From the NCBI RefSeq assembly GCF_005503695.1, contig NZ_SCMU01000006.1, forward strand, positions 58,501-122,500: 64,000 nucleotides of DNA, read 5' to 3'. Positions 17,919-26,105 of the stretch are shown in pieces. The notes below the pieces were generated by a model that worked only from the letters and a program-made list of their open reading frames with translations, searched no databases and was not told where the DNA came from. The position numbers and the translations under genes were made by a program. Position 1 is the first letter of the stretch; the number at the start of each line of letters is the position of its first letter. The DNA is from Sphingopyxis sp. 2PD (GTDB taxonomy: Bacteria > Pseudomonadota > Alphaproteobacteria > Sphingomonadales > Sphingomonadaceae).

Positions 17919-20159
17919 TCAGCGGATTTTCAGTGCCAGTTCCACACCATAGGTGCGTGGCGGATTATAGACCCCCGTGACCCCATTGAGCTGCACCACA
18001 GTCCCCTGGATATAATTTGTCTTGGTGATGTTCCGGACAAAGCCACGCACGGTGACCAAATCATTGGGTTCGTACGTCACGAATGCATTATACAGTTCAT
18101 ATGCCTTCTGCCGCAGCGAGGGATCATTATATTCGCGGAGGCGGTATCCGCTTGTAAAATAGGCCTCGCCGCGAAGCGTGATCTTGCCCGAACCGACGGG
18201 AAATTCGAGTTGCGTGCCGATCGTACCGGACGCACCCGGAGCCTTGTTGAGAGCCCGTCCCGCCAAATCGGTACCATCGGGCTCGCCAAAGATCGCGCCA
18301 CCCGTCGACAGGAAGCGCTTATATTCGCTGTGTACGAAGCTCGCGTTGCCATCGAAGCTCAGCATATCATTGACCTGCAGCCGCCCGTCGATGTCCAGCC
18401 CGTAGATCTCGCTTTTCGGAGCGCCTACGACATTGGTCCCGAATATCGTCGACTGCTCGACCGAGATATTCTTGTAATCATAGTAGAAGGCCGAGAGGTT
18501 AAGCGTCGCACGCCTGTCAAGAAACCGCGTCTTGAGTCCCGTCTCGATGGCGTTGACCGTTTCCGGTTTATACTGATTGCCGCAGGTACTGTTGGAAAAG
18601 CCGCCGGACTTGTACCCACGCGACAACTGCCCATAGGCCATGACATCGTCCGACAGATCATGCTGCAGGCCTATGCGTCCCGTAGCCGACCAGTCGGTCA
18701 CGCGCTGAAGCGGTGCGCCCGGACTGCAATCGGTCTGAACGACCGTGCCGCCGGGAAGCTGGAACGTCACCAACAGATCATTTTGCGACCGCTCGTAAAG
18801 ACCCCGGACGCCACCAAACAGCCGGGTAGCGTCGCTCACGCTGATCGTGGCATCTGCGAATATGGAGGCGCTTTCGCGCTTCGAGCGGCCGTTGGACACA
18901 CGGATGAGTGCGGACGGGCTGCCAAGCAGCCGTCCGTCGAGGGTAACTGAGCCGGTCGTTCGGTTGATTTCATTATAGTAAAAGGCCCCCACCAGCCAGT
19001 CCACCGGCCCACTGTCGCCCTTGAGGTTGAATTCCTGTGAGAAGGTCGAAACCCGGACACCCTGGGCGATCGGAATGGTCAGATTTGCAAAGATCGGGTC
19101 ATTCGGATTTCCTTGCGCCAACGAGTCCAGCGAATTGTAATTGACGCGCAGGCGAGAAGCGCCGGTGATCGAGACAAGATTTACGTTGCCGCCGAGATCG
19201 AACGTGTTTTTCAGCGATGCCAGCGCGATGGACCGATTGCCGTCAAAAATGAGCGGTGAGTTCAACCGGCGAGGGGTGACGATCGTATCCTGGATCGGCA
19301 AGGACAGGCGGTTGAGGTCATAGGGCTGACGCACCGGGCCGTTGCTGGCTTCGCGCCGGTAGGTCAGGCGCGCTTCCATATCCCACCCGGGCGACACGTC
19401 GGCGTCGATACCGAAACGGCCACCGATGTAGCGCAGATCGTCGAGATCCTGGCCGGTCTGGAGATTCTTGACATAGCCATCGCGTTGGCCACCTTCGATG
19501 TAGAGCCGCGCGCGCACTCCGTCGCTAAGCGGGCCGCTGACATAAGCCGAGCCTTTGAGGTCGTCATAATTCCCGTAGCCCGCCGTAACGCCCGCTTCGA
19601 ACTCGCGGGTAGGCGCCGCCGATATGAAGTTGACGATACCCGCCGTGGAATTCTTGCCGTAAAGTGTCCCTTGCGGGCCACGCAGCACTTCGATCCCGCC
19701 AAGGTCGAACTGGCCGAGGCCAGCGCCCTGAGGGCTCGAAAGATAGACGCCGTCGAGATGCAAGGAGACCGAATTTTCGCCCGCGCCGGTCGTGAAGGTG
19801 GTGCCGACGCCGCGAATGGAAATGTTGGAGTTGCCGGAAACAGGGTCGAACTTGAGGCCCGCAACCGCCCCCTGAAGCTCTTCAAGACCGCCAATCTGGC
19901 GATCCTCGATCATGCCCGCGTCGAGCGCGTTAATTACTGCAGGAACATCTTGGAGATTCTGGGACCGCTTCTGAGCTGTCACAATAATTTCGTTTAGCCC
20001 CGTCGAACTTCCATCGGTGTTGGCCGAGGCATCACGGCTTGCTGGCGCCTCGCTTCCCTCGATAGTGTCAGCCGCGCTGGCAGACGTCGATACACCGAGC
20101 ATGATGCCCGCCATTGCCAACGCGGACACTGTGGCAAGCTGGTTTGATCGATTAATCAC
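17919..20159 (-). CDS. TonB-dependent receptor (island receptor 2)
   Basis: A 746-residue outer-membrane receptor. The signal peptide ends near SASA-AD (about residue 29). A TonB box EIIVTAQKR is at about 58-66, and the plug contains IEVLRGPQGTLYGKNSTAG. The barrel ends with PPRTYGVELALKI. Start ATG 20159 begins the signal peptide. It shares plug motifs with receptor 1 but differs in length by some 70 residues, so the two may take different compounds. It is the rightmost intact gene of the island. Confidence 0.93.
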   Translation of the reverse strand: MINRSNQLATVSALAMAGIMLGVSTSASAADTIEGSEAPASRDASANTDGSSTGLNEIIVTAQKRSQNLQDVPAVINALDAGMIEDRQIGGLEELQGAVAGLKFDPVSGNSNISIRGVGTTFTTGAGENSVSLHLDGVYLSSPQGAGLGQFDLGGIEVLRGPQGTLYGKNSTAGIVNFISAAPTREFEAGVTAGYGNYDDLKGSAYVSGPLSDGVRARLYIEGGQRDGYVKNLQTGQDLDDLRYIGGRFGIDADVSPGWDMEARLTYRREASNGPVRQPYDLNRLSLPIQDTIVTPRRLNSPLIFDGNRSIALASLKNTFDLGGNVNLVSITGASRLRVNYNSLDSLAQGNPNDPIFANLTIPIAQGVRVSTFSQEFNLKGDSGPVDWLVGAFYYNEINRTTGSVTLDGRLLGSPSALIRVSNGRSKRESASIFADATISVSDATRLFGGVRGLYERSQNDLLVTFQLPGGTVVQTDCSPGAPLQRVTDWSATGRIGLQHDLSDDVMAYGQLSRGYKSGGFSNSTCGNQYKPETVNAIETGLKTRFLDRRATLNLSAFYYDYKNISVEQSTIFGTNVVGAPKSEIYGLDIDGRLQVNDMLSFDGNASFVHSEYKRFLSTGGAIFGEPDGTDLAGRALNKAPGASGTIGTQLEFPVGSGKITLRGEAYFTSGYRLREYNDPSLRQKAYELYNAFVTYEPNDLVTVRGFVRNITKTNYIQGTVVQLNGVTGVYNPPRTYGVELALKIR

Positions 20160-20600
20160 TTCAGTCTCTCCCTTCCCATTCGCGCGTCTCGGCGCGCATC
20201 CTTATTTTTGCGGGCTGTGATCTTTGAGGCGCAGACATGCAGCGTGCCCAGCGGCTAAGCGGTAGGCGCCGCACACCCGGCTAAAATCTTCAAAAATATA
20301 TGATTTTCCATCCTCCCGTCGACTAGCTCAAGCCAGCCCCGAAACCCGCATAGTTTCAACTGGTCTGCGCCAGCATTCAGGCATAAATCCCCCAAGTGGT
20401 CATAATTGTCAATATAATAACGTTTTCGCCCAGTTTGCTTTTCAATTCGCCCCTTGAGTTGGGCTGATTGATCGGAAAATGAAGTTTGATCGCACCCCGC
20501 AAAGCGCTCGATCCTGATTTGCCGGCAGACTTGTCCGCGCCGGAAACGCAGCATCCGCCACATCAGAAATGGCAACACGCCGCTAAGAGGGACCTGGGCC
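20160..20600. other. Intergenic region with no supported gene
   Basis: These 441 bases lie between TonB receptor 2 and the istB remnants. They contain AT-rich stretches near 20280-20310 and 20400-20430 that may include the receptor promoter. A 116-codon minus-strand frame has no recognisable protein features. Confidence 0.4.
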
Positions 20601-20835
20601 GGCAAGATCGGGACCTTGGCAAAGCAGTTGTTACGGCTCGACCTGATGCTGCTCGATAAGCTTGGATATCCGCCCTTCAGACGAAGGGAGGGCGCTGCTC
20701 CCTCTGATCAGCAAGGCCTATGAGCGCTTCAGTGTGCACATCACTACAAACCCCGCGTTAGCAGACTGGCCCATCATCTTCGGTGATCCCAAGATGACTA
20801 CGGCGCTGCTCGACCGCGCGATCTCGTCAGGACCG
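20601..20835 (+). pseudogene. istB: Decayed istB fragment (IS21-type helper ATPase)
   Basis: Plus-strand translation gives [20 protein letters not shown], then after a frameshift near 20680, [20 protein letters not shown] and [15 protein letters not shown]. These match the C-terminal half of the istB copy at 21028 with many substitutions. Both ends are missing. It is an old insertion scar. Confidence 0.7.
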
Positions 20836-21027
20836 GGGAGGAAAGCCAGCGATGTCAAACGGCGTTCAAAAGGGACCCCCGATCGGCGTCGAAGAGGGAC
20901 CCCTTTTTCGGATATGATGCTGGTTAGTTGAGGGTCGCCTTGCGCTGCGTGCGGCGGAGGGCGGGCGTAGCCCGACCGGAGGCGCGCGCAGCGCAAGATA
21001 GATTTTTGAAGGCGCCGAAGGTGGCGG

Positions 21028-21444
21028 TCAGCTGCGGTTTTTGAAGCGCCAGCTGTCGTTGCCCGTCTCGATGATATCGCAGTGGTGGGTGACGCGGTCG
21101 AGCAGCGCCGTAGTCATCTTGGGATCACCGAAGACGGTGGGCCACTCGCCGAAGGCGAGGTTGGTGGTGATGATGACGCTGGTGCGCTCATAAAGCTTGC
21201 TGTTGAGGTGGAACAGCAACTGCCCTCCGGAGCGGGCGAACGGCAGATAACCGAGCTCGTCGAGCACGATCAGGTCGAGCCGCGACAGCTGCGCCGCCAG
21301 GGTCCCCCCCTTGCCGATCCGGGTCTCCTCTTCGAGGCGTGTCACCATCGACGCGAGCCTTTGTGCCGTGGGCACGAGGTTTTTACGCCCTAGAATCCGG
21401 TGATTGCTGGGTGATTGCTGGGTGATTGCTGGTTGGATTACCAC
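21028..21444 (-). pseudogene. istB: istB, N-terminally truncated
   Basis: About 138 codons remain. From residue 25 onward the sequence is good Ist[21 protein letters not shown], the Walker B-like LIVLDELGY, then [18 protein letters not shown] and the C-terminal [15 protein letters not shown]. The Walker A part is missing. The first residues come from a run of 11-bp repeats, so the start is artificial. Not functional. Confidence 0.8.
21400..21432. repeat. Three tandem copies of GTGATTGCTGG
   Basis: Exact 11-bp units at 21400, 21411 and 21422 lie at the breakpoint where istB loses its 5' part. Confidence 0.9.
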
Positions 21445-21649
21445 TGGGATTATTCCCCATAAAATCTATATTTTACAATATTTTAATTGAATAGGGGCAT
21501 GAAATCTGGTATTTTCGCTACCGGCGCCGCTAATCACCAAATTCGCGACGCACATACAAATGGGGCGGCCTCGTTATGAGTGCCGCCCCAGTTTAGTGGA
21601 ACCGTCGGGGAGAGGGAGAGGACGGTCCGGAGATTGGTGTCAGTATGTC

Positions 21650-21985
21650 TTAGCGCGAAGCCATGCGGCTTTCGGTTTCGACTTCGGCGACGCCGGCAAT
21701 CTTCAGCGCGGCGCGGAACTGCTTGGCGGCGGCGCGTTCATTGCCCGCTTCGCACAGCTTCTTGCCGGTCGAAACGAAGCGCTTGGCGCTCGCCTGCTTG
21801 CCGCCTTCGACGCCGGTCGCGGCGACATGGGCCTGTTCGGCCAAGCCAGCGCAACGATAGTCGCCGCCCGACTGGGCGTAAGCGGGGGTTGCGGTTGCCA
21901 TCAGGCCGGTGAACGCCAGCGCCGAGGCGGCGACAATGGCGAAAGCGGCAGGAAAGCGGCGGAAAGAGGAGATCTGATAGGCCAT
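21650..21985 (-). CDS. Small secreted protein of unknown function
   Basis: A 111-residue protein with a signal peptide (hydrophobic core FAIVAASALAF, cleavage at AYA-Q about residue 38). The mature part has two cysteines (YRCAGLAEQ and KKLCEAGNE) and helical, Lys/Ala-rich sequence. ATG 21985 is preceded by AAGGAATC. It is divergent from the LysR gene with an 83-base gap. I do not recognise the family. The region marks the return to core-like composition. Confidence 0.75.
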   Translation of the reverse strand: MAYQISSFRRFPAAFAIVAASALAFTGLMATATPAYAQSGGDYRCAGLAEQAHVAATGVEGGKQASAKRFVSTGKKLCEAGNERAAAKQFRAALKIAGVAEVETESRMASR

Positions 21986-22034
21986 GGGAGAGATTCCTTT
22001 CGTTTTGTTGTGCAACCTTTTTAGGCGCGGTTGC

Positions 22035-22061
22035 GCAGATAGATAATCCTCTATAATCTGC
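22035..22061. promoter_or_regulatory. Inverted repeat in the lysR/secreted-protein gap
   Basis: GCAGAT-N15-ATCTGC, with a TATAAT (22052-22057) inside it, lies right before the LysR start. It suggests autoregulation and control of the divergent gene. Confidence 0.5.
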
Positions 22062-22068
22062 AAGTGCT

Positions 22069-22995
22069 TTGAAGCAGGATTTAACAATCCCCCATGGGGC
22101 GCTCGACGGGATCGAAGCTTTCCTGCGCGTCGCGGAAAGGCGCAGCTTTTCCGCCGCCGCATCCGACCTCGGGGTATCCCCATCGGCGATCAGCCAGACG
22201 ATCAAGGGGCTGGAGGCGCGCGTCGGCGCGCCCTTGTTCATGCGCACGACGCGCAGCGTCGGGCTGACCCAGGCGGGCGAGATGTTCTTCGAGCGCGCCG
22301 CCCCTGCCTATTCGGGACTAGCCGAGGCCTATGAAGCCGCCCGCAACCTGGGCAACCGGCCCGCCGGACGGCTGCGCATCAACCTGATGCGCGGCGCGAT
22401 CCAGCCAATGTTCGAGCCGATCCTGGCGGGTTTTTGCGACGCGTACCCCGAAATCGAGCTGGAGATTTTTGGCGATGACGGCCTGAGCGACCTCAGCGCC
22501 GGGGGCTTCGATGCCGGAGTGCGGATGGGCGAATCGCTCGACGCCGATGTGATCGCGGTGCGGCTGACGTCGCCGTTCCGTTTCACCGTCTTTGGCGCCC
22601 CAAGCTATTTCGAGCGGCATGGCCGTCCGCGCGATCCGGCTGACCTGCGCCATCACCGCTGCGTCCGGTTGCGGCTCGCGAGCGGGGGATTGCTGCCCTG
22701 GTCGTTCATGGAAGGCAATCGCGAAGCCGAAGTGCCGGTAACCGGCCCGGTGATCGTCAACGAACAATCGGCGATGATCATGGCGGTGCGCAGCGGCGTC
22801 GCGCTGGGCATAACGGCCGAACCGGTGCTGAAGGAACATATCGAACGCGGCGAACTGGAAGTCGTCTTGGGTGAACGTGCCGTGTCGACCGCGGGGCTGT
22901 TTCTTTATTACCCGAGCCGCAAACAGGTCATGCCGAAACTGCGCGCGTTCATCGACTACGCGCGCGACCATCTGCCCGACGACCTGAGCCGCTGA
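22069..22995 (+). CDS. LysR family transcriptional regulator
   Basis: A 308-residue LTTR. The winged helix-turn-helix includes FLRVAERRSFSAAASDLGVS and SAISQTIKGLEARVG (residues 18-52). The periplasmic-binding-like effector domain follows (GRLRINLMRGA onward). The in-frame start is TTG at 22069; no ATG or GTG precedes the DNA-binding domain. If TATAAT at 22052 is the -10 box, the message would be nearly leaderless. Target genes are unknown apart from the probable divergent neighbour. Confidence 0.9.
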   Translation: MKQDLTIPHGALDGIEAFLRVAERRSFSAAASDLGVSPSAISQTIKGLEARVGAPLFMRTTRSVGLTQAGEMFFERAAPAYSGLAEAYEAARNLGNRPAGRLRINLMRGAIQPMFEPILAGFCDAYPEIELEIFGDDGLSDLSAGGFDAGVRMGESLDADVIAVRLTSPFRFTVFGAPSYFERHGRPRDPADLRHHRCVRLRLASGGLLPWSFMEGNREAEVPVTGPVIVNEQSAMIMAVRSGVALGITAEPVLKEHIERGELEVVLGERAVSTAGLFLYYPSRKQVMPKLRAFIDYARDHLPDDLSR

Positions 22996-23119
22996 CCCGC
23001 CGCCGACCGCTCCATTGGGCGCGCAAACAAATCCCTTCATCGGCAGCAGAAAAATTGGACTCGCATCGCGCGCCGAATCCCGGCAGCAGGTTGTCAACTA
23101 AAAGGGTTGGGATGATTTG

Positions 23120-23890
23120 ATGAGCGAATTTTTTGCGACGATCGACTTTACCGCCCTGCTGCCCTTCATCCTGATTGGCTTTGCCGCGCAGCTGGTCGAT
23201 GGCGCGCTGGGCATGGCGTTCGGCGTGATCTGTAACACGCTACTCGTCGCAGTCCTTGGTGTACCCCCGGCGACCGCGTCGGCGCGCATCCATGTCGTCG
23301 AGATTTTCACGACCGGCGCGTCGGGGCTGAGCCATTTGTTCCACCGCAACATCGACTGGCCGCTGTTCTGGCGGTTGTTGATTCCGGGCGTGATCGGCGG
23401 GGTGCTGGGCGCCTATGTCCTGACCTCGCTGCACGCCGATGTCGTGAAGCCTTTCGTCCTTGGGTATCTGGTGCTGATCGGCGTGTGGCTGCTGGTGCGC
23501 GGCCTGCTTTACCCGCCGAAAATCTCGAAGCCGAAGGTCGTTGCCCCGCTGGCGGTCGTCGGCGGCTTTCTCGACGCCGCGGGCGGTGGCGGCTGGGGAC
23601 CGGTCGTGACGTCGAACCTGCTGGTCCAGGGCGGCGAACCGCGCAAGATCGTCGGCACCGTCAACAGCGTCGAATTTTTCCTGGCCGTCGCGGTATCGGT
23701 CGCGTTTATCGCCAATCTGGGGTTCGAGGAGATCCTGGGCCCGACATTGGGCTTGATCATCGGCGGCGTCGCCGCAGCGCCGCTGGGCGCCTATATGGCC
23801 AAGCGTTTTTCGCCCAAGGTGATGCTGGTGATGGTCGGGGTGGTGTTGACCGCGACGAGCGCGTTCGGGTTGTACCGGGCGTTGATTTGA
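23120..23890 (+). CDS. TauE/SafE family sulfite exporter-like permease
   Basis: A 256-residue integral membrane protein with about seven to eight hydrophobic segments. The N-terminal FILIGFAAQLVDGALGMAFG and the repeated FLDAAGGGGWGPVVTSNLLV are the duplicated TauE/SafE motif. It moves sulfite, sulfonates or other organic anions in studied cases. ATG 23120 is used rather than TTG 23117. The substrate here is not indicated by its neighbours. Confidence 0.9.
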   Translation: MSEFFATIDFTALLPFILIGFAAQLVDGALGMAFGVICNTLLVAVLGVPPATASARIHVVEIFTTGASGLSHLFHRNIDWPLFWRLLIPGVIGGVLGAYVLTSLHADVVKPFVLGYLVLIGVWLLVRGLLYPPKISKPKVVAPLAVVGGFLDAAGGGGWGPVVTSNLLVQGGEPRKIVGTVNSVEFFLAVAVSVAFIANLGFEEILGPTLGLIIGGVAAAPLGAYMAKRFSPKVMLVMVGVVLTATSAFGLYRALI

Positions 23891-23914
23891 TAGAGCCGTC
23901 GGTTACGGAACCCT

Positions 23915-24052
23915 GATCCTCCCTGTGGCGAAGCCATGGGGAGGTGGCAGCACGAAGCGCTGACGGAGGGGCTGTTGCGCTACCGTCGTCGCCCCTCCAC
24001 CGTCGCCTGCGGCGACGGTCCCCCTCCCCATCGCTGCGCGACAGGGAGGATT
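23915..24052. repeat. GC-rich palindromic intergenic repeat (GATCCTCCCTG family)
   Basis: The ends are GATCCTCCCTG and CAGGGAGGATT. Inner hairpins include CCGTCGCCTGCGGCGACGG. A related copy is at 47881-48014, and a longer variant flanks the SPFH operon (43407 and 45135). Confidence 0.8.
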
Positions 24053-24084
24053 TAACATTCGCTACCCGTTGGCCCGCCAACCAC

Positions 24085-24636
24085 TCAATTCGCCGGCTTC
24101 GTCTCGTCGATCTTTTCGACCCATTCCGGGTAAAAGCTCGGTTCGCGCGCCGACCACCCGGGGGCGGTTGCGGCGGCTTCGCTGATCGACTGGAGCAGCA
24201 ATCGCCGCTTGTCGGGATGCAGGTGCGGCAGCGAGGCGGCGGCGCAGAAGGCGCCGGGCAGCCAGGGCCGCGCATGTGCGCCGAGCAGGCGTTCGTAAAG
24301 GAAACGATACGAGGCAAAGCCCGGCAACCGGTCCTGCCCCAGGTCGAACGCCGACACCGCGACGAGCGGCGCCATGAAGCCTTCGAGCGCGTCGAGGCCG
24401 CTGTCGTCGGGAATATGGGCGCGAATATCGGCGATCCGCTGATAGACGCGCGCTTGGACGCGGATCGCGGTTTCCTCGACCATGTCGCGCGACCAGCGGG
24501 CGATCGCATCTTCGCGTTCGAGCCCGATGTCGAGCGAGCGGCGGATGTACCGCTGCGTCGCCCCAGGGAAGCCTGCAAATTCCTTGATTTCCGCAATCGA
24601 CAGATCACCGGCTGCCGGTCCCGAACGCGTCGCCAT
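24085..24636 (-). CDS. Conserved hypothetical protein
   Basis: A 183-residue soluble, mostly helical protein with no signal peptide. It begins DLSIAEIKEFAGFPGATQRY and ends with FYPEWVEKIDETKPAN. ATG 24636 has AGGAG seven bases upstream, which favours it over the earlier in-frame start at 24687. I do not recognise a family. It stands alone, divergent from the KASIII gene. Confidence 0.7.
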   Translation of the reverse strand: MATRSGPAAGDLSIAEIKEFAGFPGATQRYIRRSLDIGLEREDAIARWSRDMVEETAIRVQARVYQRIADIRAHIPDDSGLDALEGFMAPLVAVSAFDLGQDRLPGFASYRFLYERLLGAHARPWLPGAFCAAASLPHLHPDKRRLLLQSISEAAATAPGWSAREPSFYPEWVEKIDETKPAN

Positions 24637-24829
24637 GGTCGTGCTCCTGCACGGCGCCCGGGGAGCCATCCCCCCGGAGGCCTGCAACTCTGCAATGTGC
24701 CACTAAAATGGTTAGCGGCGGGTTAACCATGGTGTCGGCGATCGTTCAGCCAGTCGAGGGGCGTTGCGCGGCGGCGCGAGCGGGCCTAATCAGCGTGCCT
24801 TGAAACCATAAGACACTTGCAGGTCCATC

Positions 24830-25966
24830 ATGTCACACACACCGCAGCCGGTCATTTCCGCAACCGGCCTTTTCACCCCCGCCGAACGCATCGCCAACGA
24901 AGAACTTGTCGCGAGTTTTAACGCCTATGTTGCGTTGCACAATAGGGAAAATGCGGCGGCGATCGCGGCGGGCGAAATCGCCGAACTGACTGAGTCCAGT
25001 GTCGAATTTATCGAAAAGGCGAGCGGCATCGGATCGCGCTTTGTCGTCGACAAGGCGGGCATATTGGACCCCGAACATATGGCGCCGCGGCTGCCCGAAC
25101 GCAGCAATGACGAGCTGTCGATCCTCGCCGAAATCGGCGTCGCGGCGGCGAAGGACGCGCTGGCGCGCGCCGGGCGCAACGCGGCTGACGTCGACGCGGT
25201 GCTGTGCGCGGCGTCGAACATGCAGCGCGCCTATCCCGCCATGGCGGTCGAGATCCAGGATGCGCTGGGCATCGACGGTTTCGGTTTCGACATGAATGTC
25301 GCCTGCTCGTCGGCGACCTTCGGGATCCAGACCGCCGCCGATTATATTCGCGCCGGGCATGCGAAAAGCGTGCTGGTGGTGAACCCCGAAATCTGTTCGG
25401 GGCACCTCAACTGGCGTGACCGCGACAGCCATTTCATCTTTGGCGATGTCGCGACCGCGATCCTGGTCGAGGACAAGGATATTGCACCCGCGGGGCATTG
25501 GGACATTCTTGGCACCAAGCTCAAGACCGTGTTTTCGAACAATATCCGAAACAATTTCGGCTTCCTCAACCGCGCCCACGGCGGGATCGAGCAGGACGGG
25601 CCGAAGACCGACAAATTGTTCGTCCAGGAAGGCCGCAAGGTGTTCAAGGAAGTCGTGCCGATGGTCGCGAACATGATTGTCGAACAGATGGAAGTGCTGG
25701 GCCTCGAGGGCGCCGACATGCGGCGGCTGTGGCTGCATCAGGCGAACACCAACATGAACCGGCTGATCGCGCAGCGGGTGCTCGGGCATGAGGCGAGCGA
25801 GGACGAGAGCCCGACGGTGCTCGACACCTATGGCAACACGTCGAGCGCCGGGTCGATCATCGCCTTTCACCTGAACCATGACGACATGGCCCCCGGCGAC
25901 ACCGGGCTGATCTGTTCGTTCGGGGCAGGGTATAGCGCCGGGACGGTGTTTGTGCGGAAGACGTGA
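24830..25966 (+). CDS. Beta-ketoacyl-ACP synthase III-like enzyme
   Basis: A 378-residue thiolase-fold condensing enzyme. The catalytic triad is Cys159 in VACSSATF, His303 in LHQANTNMN and Asn336 in YGNTSSAG. It is about 50 residues longer than E. coli FabH, mainly through an insertion near residues 30-60. It lacks acyl carrier protein or fab neighbours. It likely starts fatty acid synthesis or condenses a special acyl-CoA. The longer type is common in gram-negative bacteria. Confidence 0.88.
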   Translation: MSHTPQPVISATGLFTPAERIANEELVASFNAYVALHNRENAAAIAAGEIAELTESSVEFIEKASGIGSRFVVDKAGILDPEHMAPRLPERSNDELSILAEIGVAAAKDALARAGRNAADVDAVLCAASNMQRAYPAMAVEIQDALGIDGFGFDMNVACSSATFGIQTAADYIRAGHAKSVLVVNPEICSGHLNWRDRDSHFIFGDVATAILVEDKDIAPAGHWDILGTKLKTVFSNNIRNNFGFLNRAHGGIEQDGPKTDKLFVQEGRKVFKEVVPMVANMIVEQMEVLGLEGADMRRLWLHQANTNMNRLIAQRVLGHEASEDESPTVLDTYGNTSSAGSIIAFHLNHDDMAPGDTGLICSFGAGYSAGTVFVRKT

Positions 25967-25991
25967 GGCGTCATTTTTTGCATCGTCACCC

Positions 25992-26078
25992 TGAACTTGT
26001 TTCAGGGTCCATGGTCCGACCTCGCATAGAGCGCGGCGCCGAACGAGAGCTTTGACCATGGATGCTGAAACAAGTTCA
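25992..26078. terminator. Long inverted repeat between convergent genes
   Basis: A 25-base arm (TGAACTTGTTTCAG..., 25992-26016) pairs with 26054-26078 with three mismatches. It sits between the KASIII and chaA genes and probably terminates both. The sequence type is a dispersed intergenic repeat. Confidence 0.65.
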
Positions 26079-26105
26079 GCATGACGAGAATGAGAGGCGG
26101 CGGTT

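Larger units (their letters stand above)
20853..21444 (-). mobile_element. Truncated IS21-family element
   Basis: The element's end appears to begin at TGTCAAAC (20853) and includes two AGGGACCCC repeats (20870-20903). A GC-rich hairpin (CTTGCGCTGCG, 20939-20949, with its complement at 20987-20997) follows. The istB remnant fills the rest. istA and the other end are gone. It is in the opposite direction to the older istB fragment next to it. Confidence 0.65.

Noticed and set aside
1..20160. Idea that the APH genes are an antibiotic-resistance cluster
   Set aside because: Their company is TonB receptors, SDRs and an amidohydrolase, and kinase 1 resembles LvaA/ACAD10/11 rather than resistance enzymes.
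20255..20605. A 116-codon minus-strand frame beside the IS remnants
   Set aside because: No ribosome site, no recognisable domain, and it runs into decayed IS sequence.
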